Shown piece by piece: positions 13,051-25,393 of a stretch of 64,000 nt of DNA. This DNA comes from Mariannaea sp. PMI_226. Its lineage: Eukaryota > Ascomycota > Sordariomycetes > Hypocreales > Nectriaceae. The number at the start of each line of letters is the position of its first letter. The first letter of the stretch is position 1. The stretch spans positions 620,001-684,000 of the forward strand of contig JANFOG010000002.1 in the NCBI GenBank assembly GCA_024336345.1. Direction: 5' to 3'. Below the pieces are notes generated by a model. It made no database searches, had not been told where the DNA came from, and saw only the letters and a program-made list of their open reading frames with translations. A program made the translations under genes and the position numbers.

Positions 13051-13662
13051 ATGGCCATGCCGACAGGCGAGCCGGATCCCCGCCCTCTGGCGATTCGTCA
13101 AGATGTCCAAGTCATCACGCAGACCCTGGCTTACGAACATACCACGTTCGCTACCCATGTTACGTTGGGGGAACAGACAATGGGGGGACAGGCTACGAGC
13201 GCGTTAAGCATACCGAGTGCGACACAAGTGACAGTTCATCAAGGAAGCCAAGGGGGGCTTTCTGACGCCCAGGTCGGTGCAATAGCCGGTTCTGTTGTCG
13301 GCGTCTTTATCCTGGGCTTCATTATTTTTTGCTGCTGTTGGCAGGGCCGTCGGCCGCCCCCCGCGAGACATGGTTACCGACGCAGTCATGCAGGCTACAG
13401 CGGCTCCTACATCGTGGATGATGCATATGGGCGACCATCGTCAAAGGAGCATTGGCCCAGGTCGCCATCCACGAGTTGGCCAAGACCACCATCCACACAT
13501 CGGCCAAGAACGCCGTCAAGTTACCGGCGGAGTCCATTGCAGCGGCCCAGTTCTGTGCCGTGGCCAGCCCCGGCCGCCGAACGCATTCCCGGCGGTCCAA
13601 AGTTCCCGACATATCGCGCCATCCCGATTCCAAACCCCCGTCGAGCTGTACATGTACCTTGA
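13051..13662 (+). CDS. Small single-pass membrane protein with Pro/Arg/Ser-rich tail, function unknown
   Basis: A 203-residue product with no family I can name. The start is the first ATG (MAMPTGEPDPRP). The frame is open upstream to about 12925 but has no earlier ATG there. The N-terminal about 70 residues are Thr/Ser-rich and could be exposed outside the cell. One strong transmembrane segment follows (VGAIAGSVVGVFILGFIIFC, near 74-93) and ends in a CCC cluster. The positive residues after it (GRRPPPARHGYRR) suggest a cytoplasmic C-terminus. The tail carries repeated PS-x-x-WPR/RPR units and ends PNPRRAVHVP. This Ser/Thr ectodomain, Gly-rich helix and basic Pro-rich tail layout is common among uncharacterised Pezizomycotina proteins, some of which act as wall-stress sensors. 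A sensor role here is speculation. There is no intron and no signal peptide. Confidence 0.6.
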   Translation: MAMPTGEPDPRPLAIRQDVQVITQTLAYEHTTFATHVTLGEQTMGGQATSALSIPSATQVTVHQGSQGGLSDAQVGAIAGSVVGVFILGFIIFCCCWQGRRPPPARHGYRRSHAGYSGSYIVDDAYGRPSSKEHWPRSPSTSWPRPPSTHRPRTPSSYRRSPLQRPSSVPWPAPAAERIPGGPKFPTYRAIPIPNPRRAVHVP

Positions 13663-14692
13663 GTACCTGTACTTTGGGATTGGGATGAGGGCACAGGTGT
13701 AGATGCATCAATTTTGGCAGAGAAGAAAAGGAAGAAAAAGTGAGGTGACTCTAGACACGCGTCCGGGAATGGGGAGTTGCAAGGCCATGCGATTCGTCAT
13801 GCTCCTCCAATTACTGCGTGTGTCTGGACCGTTTTGGCTAAACAGGGGATATTTAACCACGTAAGCATATGTTGCTCTATCTTGGCATTGGACTATGGGA
13901 CTTGAGAATGTCTCCGTGGTGGAGATGCCCAAAGAAGCAACATAGGATTTGAGCTCTTGGGCGTTGATGTGTGTTGTTGAAGAAATCAGAATGAACAAAA
14001 CGAAAGGGGCATTTATCGGTATCTCTTCTTGACATAGCGCAGCGGGCTTTTCTATATGACTGATGTAATGATGTAATGATCAACTTAACCTATGAACACT
14101 CAACAATAAATGTTTAATTCTTTGCAATCATTTAGGCCTTGAGCATCCTAGTAATTGTTTGCAAGCATAGTATTCATGAAAGATGCCATATCGTGTAAAT
14201 AATGAACTCTTTGAATTTGAAGATGGTCGACATTGGGCATCCAGGTCTAGATGTGTAGCATTCCCTTACAAGAAATTTGCACTACTAATCAATGTGTTTC
14301 ATGCGTGCAGTATATATTCCTTATACAATAATGACTCCTATTTGGATTCCAATAACATTGAGTCAAGAATTGAGGTCTTCTCATTCAACGTTGAACTGTT
14401 CAAGTCCCTTATAAAGGTGATTTTTTTTTAGAACTTTACAACACCTTCACAAATCTGATGATGACAATTAGGCCTCACTGCATAAAACACTGTTTTTATA
14501 CCCATCATTACCAAGTCGATATGCAACCAGACTTGAGAACTTGGAGTTTGATATCAGCTCCTCCAAACCAATAGTCGCCCCTCGAATAAATACAAGCAGA
14601 AAGAAACACTAACGAATATAGTTGTAGACCGAGCCCAAGGGCATATATCCACAATTAAATTATTTCGCTCTTTTTCCCATCTCATGTCATGG
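13663..14692. other. 1.0 kb AT-rich interval, no supported gene
   Basis: AT-rich, with a weak 82-codon frame at 14183-14431 that matches nothing I recognise. It probably holds the 3' regions of the two converging genes. Confidence 0.55.
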
Positions 14693-16212
14693 CTATCGCC
14701 TCGATTCCGCTATATCTGCCTGGACCAGAGAAGTACACGAAAACGCGCTACTTATAGTGCCAGCCTTGTACTGATTAATCTGCTAAAGGTATTAATTTTA
14801 GTGTTCCCCGGACATGAAAGCCATTACCTACTTACAATACTCTGAATTGACGCATAAGTTCCACCAGCCAGGAGAATCATGCCTAGCAAGAAGACGATAC
14901 TGTTCAATAAACTCCAGAACAGGTTCCTCTTGCTATACCACTTTCCCTGTTTGAGAAGCAAGAACCACATCAAGGACGGGATGTAGAGAGTGAAACCCGA
15001 GTTTAGGAGACTTGATGTAATTGCTATCAAATCACTGAAGAAAGGGATAACCTCCGCGATAATGAAGCTTGACCAAGTGAATATGCTGATCAGAACAAGC
15101 CATGTCAACCAACCCTTTGTTGTGTTGACATACTTGGTCACAGAGTGTCTGTATATTCTACCGTGGATATATCTAACCGCGACAGTCGTGTTGATAGAGC
15201 CACTAATGAAGATGACGGGAAGTGCAACGCCAAACGCTGCCTTAGCTACAGTACTCGATGTGGACAGAATTGCTGGTGACTTGACATCTAGTCCTACGAA
15301 AGAGTAGATAAGGGCTCCGGTGACCGTATAGGTGATAATTTCGAGACCGCCCAGTGTCCATATGGCCTTCATATAATCGGTCGGGGTGTGCATCTCGTCC
15401 ATAAAAGAGAATTGCGCAATAGAAAAACTGTAGGCGAAAAAGATGTTACAGATGGCGATGAAGGCTGTCGCAAAATTAATGTCTTCCTTCGGCCAGTTTG
15501 ACCACTGGGTTGGAGCGCCATGTGTGGTCTTCTCGACTCCCGTTGCGACAATCGTAATTCCGATGGCGAGGATGATGGAGGCAAAGTCGATATAACCAAG
15601 GATAGCCAACTCGGCGAAACTGGGCGGGATTGCAAGAACCAAAAGAGCGACGGCTGAGAGAGCACCCCAGATAACGGCGCAAATGCTACTCTCGGTTAGC
15701 ACTTGGAACGCCATAGTTCCCGTCAAACAGTGTGAGGCTGTGAGAAGAAGGAGCTGCAGCGTCAACATGACGCCAACAGCCTCGTACCCGAGTCGGCCGA
15801 ACATGAGCCCTCCTGCGGCAGGGTAATGTTCAACTTGCGGGTAGGTTACCTTGACCTGTCCAACGATGTAGGCTGTATAGATTGCTAAAAGGCCAATACC
15901 AACGGAACATAGGACACCGGCCACCATCCCAAGGGTCGCAAATGCAGCCGGAATGGACAGTGAGCCTAGGGCGATGGCTTGGACGATGAGGACAATGGTA
16001 AGACGCTTCCAGCCAAGACGATGATATTTGGCGTTTCCTGCTGTTGTCTTGCGTCTTTCGAGCTCAGTTACTCCTCCTACCAGCTCCCCGCGTGCGGCGA
16101 TACCTGGGTTGGCCACCTTAGTCGATGAATGGCTGTTATCATTCTTGCTCGTATGTTTGGTGATCTGGTGAGGATTTCCTGAAGCTAGAGGGGCATCTCC
16201 AGTTGGATTCAT
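14693..16212 (-). CDS. Neutral amino-acid transporter, Aa_trans/AAAP family
   Basis: A plasma-membrane amino-acid permease of the Aa_trans family, resembling the Neurospora Mtr group. Exons are 16212-14836 and 14782-14693, giving 488 aa. A 53-nt intron with a GTAAGT donor separates them. Without splicing the frame stops after SIQSIVSR; with splicing it continues QINQYKAGTISSAFSC, which fits the conserved C-terminus of fungal members and supports the join. The hydrophilic N-terminus (about 1-65) ends before YHRLGWKRLTIVLIVQ. About 11 hydrophobic segments follow. The first includes the family signature ALGSLSIPAAFATLGMVAG. A conserved central stretch reads FFAYSFSIAQFSFMDEM. The substrate is inferred from the family, not visible in sequence. 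The gene lies head-to-tail with the next two minus-strand genes but about 1 kb away, so no operon-like link is implied. Confidence 0.9.
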
Positions 16213-17220
16213 GGTGATATGCTATTTCGGGTAGCCCCCATTTCCACCTGGCGATATTAGAGTCCAGAGATGCGAAATTCGGGGATATAGTACGAAATAA
16301 AACGTGATATGAATAGTGAAGTCATTCAGATGTGATATAGTTGAGAAGATAGTAGGTAGTTCAATTTTTGTGATATCATTGAAGTGACCATAAAGAAGTT
16401 GTCCCAAAAACTGCAAAGGAGAAACATACTTTTTGAAGCAGACTTATTGCTCTAGTTACCAGAGCGTGGATCAAACGCAGACACTGCCTAAAGATTCTTG
16501 GGGTGCACGAAGTTTGTATTTACTGTCGGCAAGCGTAAATGTGCATCAAGTGGCATATACAAGATGTTCGAAACGCACTGGCGAGAGTTGCCGCTCTAAC
16601 TTAGCAAAAGGGCTGCATACACGTAGAGTCAACATGGTAACATCACGTACGATGTCTTGTTTATGGCCGAAAGCATAGGAATAAGCTCAACAACAAAGGT
16701 TGCTGATTGGTCGTCTGGTTTTAGAATGGTACATACCTAAAGCAAAGTCAAGGTTATTAGAGACAGATACCTAGATTATCTAAATTTGGGTGTTGGATGG
16801 CATACGCGCGGCTTTCCCTCTGCATTACCTCAAAGTTCTAAATACAATAGAAGAGGAGATTACCAAGCCATTACTATTCAGAAGCTCTCGAGTCTAGTTT
16901 GAGCTTGTGACCAAAAGCAAAATATGGTTATAATATGGACTCAGTCTCTGACATCGGCTTCAATTGTCTATTCGTCTACAGCTGAAAAGCGGACTTCCTG
17001 GTTAGTCTAGGCATAAGAACGCGGACGATCTCGACGACATCAAACATACATTATTATATAATAATTCTATCATTAATCATTAAAAAAAAATTAGGCGGCT
17101 CTCATATAGAGCTCTGCTTTGTAAAACGTAGTAGTCCTGCTCCCATAGGTACGCTTCTAACGCCAGTAAATCCAACTCCGATAGTTCCATACCCATCAAA
17201 CCAGCTTCACAGCTCCCAAT
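16213..17220. other. 1.0 kb AT-rich interval upstream of the transporter
   Basis: AT-rich sequence with short, stop-riddled frames. It includes ATTATATAATAATTCT-type runs near 17055 and an A run near 17082. I see no gene. It holds the transporter promoter and the 3' side of the next gene. Confidence 0.55.
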
Positions 17221-17983
17221 TCACTTCCGTTTTGGCATTCTATTCAGAACCAGATAAAATGGAAGAATTACTGCCGAGCCCAGGACAAGCATCCAAAAAC
17301 TCCAGAGACACCACACGAGCCACAGGCAGCGCCCAAAGCCCGGCATGAGGAATTGTAGATAGTCTGTCACTGGATAAAAGTCTTCCTGGCTGGCAATATA
17401 GTATTTTGGTTTCCTATTTTCGGGTTTCATTGTTCTCGGGCTGTCTTCGCTTGCCTGGTTCGCCCCCTTCACATCTTCTATACGTGGTGGGCTCTGTTGG
17501 GTGAGCTGCAAAACGGAGACGAGTCGCACGGGAGCTTTGTACAGCGGGATGAACCAAACAGCAAAGGTCTGCCTCAATGATACGTAAAGAAGGCCACTCT
17601 GTTGGTCGAAGTCTGGTTTGCACCCAATTAGCCTGGATCTGGTACATGTATTTGTTGGTCATGATCTTGACCTACCGACCCTGTCCACTTTGATGTCTAA
17701 ATGGGGACTCAGAGTGCGATACCATCTATACATGCTGATTGCCAACCATAGAGAGTCTGCGCCGCTGGAGGAAGTGACCGCGCTCCTTGACAGTGATGTA
17801 GGACGACAGCGAGGATCTGGGAACGTTGCGTTTGGTAAAAAGTAGTTGGAAAGCGCTGATTCTTGCTGCTCAGGGCTACCTTGAGTGAGGGTCTTGATGA
17901 CTCCTCCAATTTCAGTGGCTACATGATGTCAGCACTGCTGCAGCCTCACGATTTTACACCATGCTCTTACCAGGATACTCCAT
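17221..17983 (-). CDS. NTF2/SnoaL-like small membrane protein (SigF-like type)
   Basis: This 215-aa product appears only after joining three exons: 17983-17971 (13 nt: M-E-Y-P plus one base), 17918-17676 and 17612-17221. Donors are GTAAGA and GTAGGT; acceptors are TAG and CAG. Both joins keep phase and avoid in-frame stops. The mature text runs MEYP/ATEIGGVIKTLTQGSPEQQ, then LSNYFLPNATFPDPRCRP, a YRWYRTLSPHLDIKVDR segment, VDFDQQSGLLYVSLRQTF and YYIASQEDFYPVTDYLQF. It ends with a strong hydrophobic helix (about 182-207) and a basic tail, RMPKRK. This layout matches a fungal group with an NTF2-like alpha/beta fold joined to a membrane segment; I recall the label SigF-like NTF2-like for it. The biochemical role is unknown. 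A 42-residue Lys/Glu-rich loop before KYYIASQ looks like an insertion. Confidence 0.72.
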
Positions 17984-19081
17984 GATGAAACCAGCGCGTT
18001 TGAGCGATATTTTCTTTTATCGATGTTGATAGTATCGGAGTGAGTGTAGTCCTGTGGTAGGACGAGGAAAAGTTGATGTTTACAGATTGACTAGCAAAAC
18101 CGGTGGGAAGTGATGAGATGCCTTTCAAATTTAAAATGAGCATAAACAACAAATATGACGCTGAGGGGGTCTCGGAATTCTGCTGTCTCACTCTTTTTCC
18201 TCATAATGTCTTGATCGACAGGAACAAGATTCCAACGATGATAAGAACTCGACATTGAATCGGTTGGGTGGGACCAACGCCGTATACGTTATTGCACCAC
18301 ATGATACTTCACAAGCCTCTCTTTTCAATTCATCTCTTTCACTGGTGATGGCGGGTGCAGTAGTTGTGGATTTGATGTTCTTTATGCTGGCAAGAGTTTG
18401 AGTCATCAGGTCCGAAAGTGTTGTCCCCAATGCCAAAAGTGTTGTTACCAGGCATACATATCATTGACGATAGTACGAGTGAGACACATGACTGAGATTC
18501 AAATAACACTTGACTCACTCAATGAATACTCAAGCTGAAGAAATTTCCACTAAAAAACTGTGGCATACTGTCTGCTCAGTTCAGATTCCCGACTACGCCT
18601 TTCTCTTTCAGTCATTGACACCAACGAAATCATGGCTCATGGAAGAATAGTACTGTAGCTGTAGATAGAATTATTATTTTATTGCGTTTAGGGCTTCATT
18701 ATTCTATGTTTCCCTTTTCTTCTCCTTTTTTTTTTGGTTGAGTAGGTACAAACACCCAATCCAAATCCATCCCCAGCTCCCGGATCGCTGTCCTCCCACA
18801 CAGAGAGATATTATAGCTGATCCTAGTTTATTCAGTGTGGGTATTTGTGTCTCACAGACCTGTTTTGCCTCAAAAGTTCCCTCAAAGTCCGCATTCTCAT
18901 GCTCTGTGACGTGGGTTTTCTTTCTCCAGAGGGCACCTGGCTCTTCTCGAGCTCTAATCGCCTTCTGGGTTGGTTCTAGACGCTCAATTGAGCGACGCCG
19001 ATTAGTTGGTCATTTATTGTATTTTATTTTACCCCTTTTTTTTGTCATTTATCTTCTCCCCCCAGCCACAGCATAGGGCCT
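17984..19081. other. 1.1 kb interval, no supported gene
   Basis: AT-rich with T-rich tracts. One minus-strand frame (18188-18436; first ATG about 30 bases in) would give about 70 residues with a CSCRSRH end. It matches no family I know and is not called. Confidence 0.5.
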
Positions 19082-20566
19082 TCAGGCTGGGCCATATGTG
19101 ATTTTTGTCTCGCGGACAATGTGAATACCTCCCACAGTCTTCTCCCGCCTTGTGGTGAACCCTACCACGCTGGGGTCAGGCTTAGAGGGAAGCTCAATGT
19201 TCTCGGCCACAGTGTCAAAGCTTTCCATTTCTTGCACTGCATCGACAGACTTGAGTTCAGACTTGTGATTGTGCTTCATCGACCACAACCGAGCCTCGTC
19301 ATCCTGTAGAGTACACTCAGATACTTCATCCCGGCTGGGCATCTCAAACGACTCATTGCTGTAGGGATGATGACTCTGGCGCTTCTTCTCAACGCCGTGA
19401 GAGTGGCTCTTGGATGAGTTTCTCTCTTGATTGTTACGGAAGCGCGCCGACGAGATGAGGATGGGAACGTAGCGCATGCAGAATGGCTTCAGCGCGGGTA
19501 CCGACGCGCAGATGACGCCTGAGTTGATCTCAATGAAGCTCCAAATCATTTGTTGAGGAACTTTCCAACTGTAATCATTGGACTGCAAAAGAGGGGACAT
19601 GATAATGGTGCGCTTGATGGACGCAACACAAACACTAGTCAATGTGTTAGGCTGAGAAACTTATATAGTGAGGGATGAGAAAGGGTTGAGGGGTAGTCAA
19701 CTTACAATCCACCAGTAGCAAATAATATAGCAAGAGACACCTTTTGTCTCAGAGGGATCTGTAAAGGAATGACAATCCTGATAGGTAGGACGAGAATCAA
19801 GGCGTCAATGATGATATTGGCAATACTGAGGGTCAACATGGGAACAAGATTATCGATGCATTCGCCCTCGACAGTGATGTCCCAAGCTGCTCGAATGGGG
19901 CGGCAACGGAAAACCATAAGGAAGATGTAAATGAAAGTGTAGATGCAAACAATGCCGATGAGGGTGTGTACGGAGCGGCGGATCATCCTGTCGGGGGAGA
20001 TGCGGAGATAGAAACCAAGAACGGAAAGCTTCGAGAAGGCGATGGAAATGGCAAAAATGAGAATCGAGCTGACAGACGTCTATTTCTTGCAATTAGGACT
20101 TCGGGGTTTCTTCTTGTAGATTGGGTTAGCTGGACTTGACTCACCTGCCAGAATCGAGGGCTGAATTCAGACAGGAGAAGATCCCACATGTGGTGGCCGG
20201 CGCCGAGGTGCAACACTACATCCGGTCAGTATCCAGTTCAAAATGCAAAGCAAGCTCAGGCACATACTGTGCAGGATAAGTCCCAAGAAGATGATTGAGA
20301 AACCCAGGGCACACATGCACATGTCTAGGAACAGTTAGTTTGCGACTTTCTATGGGAGTCAGAAGGATCAACTCACAGTCGTCAATACCAAGAACACCCT
20401 TCACCACGTACTTCCTCGTAAACAGTCGGAGGCAGACTGCTACGCAAGCAAGAGTAGTCGTAGCAACTCCCGCAGCCAACACCCCCTTTGAACTAGTTGG
20501 AGGGTGAACCGTCGTTCGAACAGCGCCCTCAGGAGGCTCCATCACGTAAACGGGCGCCATGGTCAT
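19082..20566 (-). CDS. Fungal rhodopsin-domain (PTH11-like) integral membrane protein
   Basis: A seven-helix fungal membrane protein of the Fung_rhodopsin group, the membrane core shared with Pth11-type receptors. It lacks a CFEM domain. Exons are 20566-20377, 20324-20268, 20215-20145, 20079-19706 and 19634-19082, giving 414 aa. All four introns are GT-AG and 46-71 nt long. The first helix (VLAAGVATTTLACVAVCLRLF) is followed by the family-typical TRKYVVKGVLGIDDY. Later landmarks are GAGHHMWDLL, FSKLSVLGFYLRISPDR and RCRPIRAAWDITVEGECIDN, then paired helices around LSIANIIIDALILVLPI. The last membrane region ends INSGVICASVPALKPFCM. The cytoplasmic tail (about 120 aa) is Ser/Glu-rich and ends TVGGIHIVRETKITYGPA, close to the conserved end of this group. 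The start could be the ATG at 20566 or 20560 (MTMAPVYV or MAPVYV). Ligand and signalling role are unknown. Confidence 0.88.
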
Positions 20567-22481
20567 GAATAAAATGGGCCAAACACGAGTGAGGATATAT
20601 ACAGATATGATCAAACTCTGTTCATACGACCTGTTAAGGAAAGGATTGACACAGGTAGCCTTCGTAAAATGGGCTCCTCACTCGGGAGCACAAAGAGTAT
20701 TATATCTTCGACATCGTGACGATGGAGCAAGCCGGGCAGCTGTCATACCAGGGCCCCCCATCGCTTGAAATCAAAAGAAAAGAAAGGTAATCAAGTATCA
20801 AAAAAGAAAAGAAAGAAGAAAACGTGAGAAGGAGAAATCGGCAGCGGTTTCGGTTCCACACCTCGATATGCGTAGAGCAAATCTTTGGGAGAGTTCCCTC
20901 TCAGTATCCGAGGAGGTCAGGGTATTGTGCGGCCATGGGGCCTTCGAGATAATGGGTCTAGAGAGGGGAGGAAGACCATTGCAGACCAACAACTGCCAGG
21001 GGCAGGGGGTGGGGGGATTCAAGGCTGAGTGAAGATGGTTCGACTTGAAACTGGTGTCTACATAGCTCCATGGCTGATCCAGGAACGAAAAGTGACGGCT
21101 CGTCTCGACAAGGAAGAATAAAAAGCAACTTTTTTTTTTCCTCTTCCCTCTTCAACCAAAGGCAAGTGAGTCGAAAGTCTCCATCACCATGCATACAGCT
21201 TCCCAACCCCTGGGCCGGCTGTCTGCATGAGCCCAGGGACAAGGCCGGACCGGACCCCTGCAGAGCCTGGAGATAACATGGGAAAGAAAGCACCCAATGG
21301 AGGAGGACTGCTTTTTTTACTGCGAAAGACAGCGTTCGGCAGAGAGGCGGTGGTCTCGGATCCGTGGGCCCCCGGCCCTGGCAGCATTGACATCCGCTGG
21401 TCGCCGCTGGCCGGAACTCCACATATGGATTGTGTACTTGCATACTACGGTACGTAATGGGAGTAAGAGACCGCGGCATTTGATGTGGTGGGGGAGAGTG
21501 TGAAACATCTTGCATGGACAGAGTGCTAAAAAGAAGTTAAGAGAGAGAATTGAAGAGGATCTAAGACATACAGATAGGACAGAAAACTTGAATGGAGAAG
21601 TGCCGATTGTCCGGTTCAAGATTGCATGTGCAATGTTAATGTTACAGCACATATCGTATACGGACGAGATGCAGGGCAGACAGACATGCCACCAGGCAGA
21701 TGACATCCAGCAAGAGATATCTTTGATATTACTTATTAACCTCCATGTGGGAAGAGGCTGAAGGGTTGGACAATACTAGGGTCGAAGGGATCAAGGGTGT
21801 TAAAAACCGGTCCTCTTTCTCCAGAGAGTTACATTTTGGATCTCGCCATTGATGTCCCCTGGGACAATGCTTTCTCGGGATCAAATAATGCCAGTCCTGT
21901 CTCCAGGGATCTGTCTAGACGACTACATGATTCAGGAATCAAATCCAACAAAAGAAAAGAAAAGAAAAGAAAAATGATAGCGCGTGGGCAGTAGTGGTCA
22001 TGCTCTTGATTGTGGCATCATAAATCGTCTGGAGAGATATCGATATTTTACTGTCGTTCAAGACCCAATAAGAGATTAGCAAAGTGGGCAAATTTCATCA
22101 AAAGAAAAGAAACCAAAGAAAGCGTTCCAAAGAGCACAGACAGAGAAGAGGAAACGGGCATAAAAAAAACCACGAGAGAACAATCCGGGGTCTTCCGGGG
22201 AACGAGAAACGCCCGGATTCACAAAACCACGCGGAGCCGCGCTGTTTGTTGGTCTTGCACAGCACGCACCAAACCTACTGTGCATACATTACACCGTAGC
22301 CGCGGTGGGCTTTTTTTTTCTTTCTTTATTCTCCATTCTTCTTTGCTTTTTTCTTCTTTTCTTTTGTTTTTTTTGCACTTCTACCTGGTGTCTTATTATC
22401 CGAATAGCTTCTTCCCTTCAACAGGGTTCTTATATGGGGCTCTTAAGCAATGGAGATCCCTGTCAGCCCAGACGGCCATTG

Positions 22482-22511
22482 ACACACACACACACACACA
22501 CTCACACACAC
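22482..22511. repeat. (CA)n microsatellite
   Basis: About 15 CA units with one CTCA interruption. Intergenic. Confidence 0.9.
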
Positions 22512-23850
22512 GAGCCAAACGTAGGGTTTGTCGCTGGTTCATGGCCGGTCATCATTCAGAGGACAATTTCGCCGTGCAGCATGAAAAAAGCCTCCTCAGA
22601 ACCGGAAAGATCTCACTATCCATAAAAGACCGGATGCGAGACGGGAACAGTGCATATTTTGAATTAGCATCTGTAACTTACGTACGGAGCAGTACATTAA
22701 AGACATGGAATACACATCAGTTAAAACGGTCGTGCATTGCGTGTGTGGCGTCGGCCTATCAAGATGAAGATGGGCAAGACGCTCGCCTTGTTGAAATAGC
22801 CACCATACAGTAGTTAAGTAGGCGCTACTTTAGTACTACCCAGGGTTTTGCATTGATTCCCGTTACAGAAACATGTCTCGAGTTTGATCATCGCTTCAGC
22901 CTCACAATCATCAACTTAAATTAGAACATGGCGAGTGGTGAAGTATCATATCATCTCACAGCCTTAGTTTACCTGCTAGCACAGCAATCCCTCGGTTGAG
23001 TCTCTTGTCGTTCCGCTCACAGCTGCATTCCTTCCACCTCGGTAAGGTGATCAGGAAACAAGAATGAAATAAAAACGGAAGACCAAACTTGAAAAAAAAA
23101 GGAAATAACCAACAGAGATCACCTCAGTCTCCTACTCAGTTCTGTGGCATGTGAACTAAAAGCGTTCTCTCTTGTCTTCCCTTCTTCGGCAGCCCAAGGC
23201 ATACTAGGGAATAAAGCGGCCCTCTTCAACTCCTCCCTCCAATGCCGCCCTGTGTGGTGTGTGCGTATGTGGCTGATAATCTTGCTCCATACCTGGTGGG
23301 CTCTAAACATCAGACGATGTAAGAGATTGGGAGGAAGGGGGGGGGGATAAAAAGCAAACATAAATCAGAATTTTCGTCAACTTCCTCGGAACACGCCTTT
23401 GTCCACATCCTATGTGGCTCAGGCAACGAGATTCAAAACATTAGAAGCCGCTGCTTGTAAGGAGCAGTGGAAATGTAGGTAGACTGTATTAGTCTCTTGT
23501 GTTTCGACTCATCTGATAGTAGACTTTGGGAATCCTTTTGGGTGTTGATTTTCGCTTTAGTTCTTTCTTTTCTTTCTTGGTAGGACAGCTGTCAAATTAT
23601 CTTATAATTCACATACTTGAGGAGAGATTACTGCATATCAAAACGTCTTAATACGATAATAGTGATGATGGTGATCACGGTGGGAATAAAGCCGAGCAAT
23701 GGACAAGGACTCTCTCTCATCCTGTGATCGCGGTGAGCGGGATCACAAGAAAATGCACTCCACTCCCGTGCTTTGCCCCAGCCTGCCGGCGTGCAGTCAA
23801 CTGCCCGGAGTAATAGGTTTTGACTAGGTATTCATCAGCCGAAGCACATT

Positions 23851-23870
23851 GGACACCTTTGGACACCTTT
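23851..23870. repeat. 10-bp direct tandem duplication
   Basis: Two perfect adjacent copies of GGACACCTTT. No associated gene. Confidence 0.85.
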
Positions 23871-25393
23871 GCATTGATTACATCTTGCAAAATAATCCTG
23901 GTCCCAAATCCCGTAGCATAGCCCCTTGCATTAGAGCGATCTCGATGAGCAGCTCGACTCCCCCTCTTGTGGCCGTTGTCAACACCACCTCCGTCACGGC
24001 TGCGGATGTAATCGGCTTGAATCTTCCACTTATTTGGTGAATTGACCAGGGGTCCTCCCTCCCCCTCCCTCACTCCCTCTGTGGGCTCGAGGCAAGGACA
24101 AGGTCGTGCCCGGCTCTCCAGTTCATGTGCATCTACTCCTCCAAGGCCTCAATGGTAGCTCCTCGAGTGACTTTTAGCCCAATAGGGCCGAGTTTCGAAG
24201 TTGGTCTCCGTCATGCACACCACTCATTGAGCGTTAAGGTGAATAAGTTTCCACATTATGCTCCAAGTAGTGCAAAGGCGGCGAGAATCAGTTCATAAGA
24301 ATGTCATTCACAGTCACCCCACGCATCCAAACCCCCAACCGGATCTGGCCCTCGCAGCTTGTTGGTGATGGTGGTGGTGGTGGTGTGTGTCATTCACATA
24401 TTGCTTCTTTTTTCCAAGCGGTCAAGCAAATGCATCAATAACAACAAGAACCTCTTCTGAGCTTTTCCATTGAGCACCAATCTCCGAGTCCACCTGAACC
24501 CCAAGCCCTTCCCCCCTCCCCCCTCCCTCCCTCCATCTCTTCAACAGCCACGCCGTAAAGCTCACCTGTGATATATCCCAGCGACATGTAGAGTCGCTCG
24601 TTTTGTGACCTGTCAATATGACGACAACGACCCCCTTGGTGCGCAAAACACTAGCTGGTAACAATGAGTGTGTCCCACTCAGCCGGTCCTGTCAAAACCT
24701 CCCGGGTAGCAGGCATCACGAGAAGAACCCGAAAACTTCTCTAGGCCAGTGCGCTTTTCCGCGGATTGTCATGGAGAGAAGAAGATTAGAAAGAAAAAGG
24801 CTGGTCAGTAAAGTTGATAGCTGAATTCTTCAACTTTGCAACCGGACGGAGCCGGTCGACGCTCAAACTTGGCATCTGCCTTGACATTTGCCCTGACATT
24901 CAGGGGACCATGTTCATTCAGGCCTCAGTCTTCCCTCCAAGTCCACTTCCTCATGCACCTCTTTTGCAAATTCTGCGATCCAAACGCGCACCTCACAACA
25001 CATGACAGTCTTTGGAACAGAAAAGAGAGACCAGCAACACGGCGATAATCAGTAAATTGCAGAAAACATCGTCCATTGCTCCACGCCAGGCTCATGAGAT
25101 TAATATTACCTGCCACGCCGGTGTCCTTTCTTCCTGTGTTCATCATCTACCCAGTTCACTCCTCGCATCAAAGACATTCAAAGCTTTCCTGTTCTGCCCC
25201 CATCCTATTGATACTCGTCTTTCCCGACGTGCAACCCGGACCGCTCTTTCATATGTACCAAATACAGTATTCGTGCCAGGCCGTCTCATTCATCGAAGAG
25301 GCTTTTCTTCTTATTTTTTGTCATGTTCCCTCCTCTTCGTTTCACTTGCCGTTGTCTACCGTTCTCGGGACAAGGATAAACCAGATTCTAACT

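Larger units (their letters stand above)
20567..25393. other. 4.8 kb gene-poor interval with simple repeats
   Basis: No recognisable gene. The longest frame (22010-22813, 267 codons) begins with TTG and runs through a poly-T and a CA repeat, so it is not called. Simple sequence includes GAAAA units near 21950-21975, (CA)n at 22482-22511, a perfect 10-bp tandem pair at 23851-23870 and GGT/GTG repeats near 24364-24390. Two overlapping plus-strand frames at 25012-25690 run into the antisense of the AKR1 gene and are discounted. Confidence 0.55.

Noticed and set aside
14183..14431. 82-codon ATG frame in AT-rich DNA
   Set aside because: Composition follows the local AT bias and there is no motif.
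18188..18436. Frame ending CSCRSRH, upstream of the NTF2-like gene
   Set aside because: No ATG at its start, no family match and AT-rich surroundings; too weak to call.
16213..19081. RIP-mutated transposon relic in the AT-rich stretch
   Set aside because: The DNA is AT-rich, but I saw no reverse transcriptase, transposase or terminal repeats, and an intact gene sits in the middle.
22010..22813. 267-codon plus-strand frame
   Set aside because: Begins with TTG, has no early ATG, crosses a poly-T stretch and a CA microsatellite, and has a patchwork composition.
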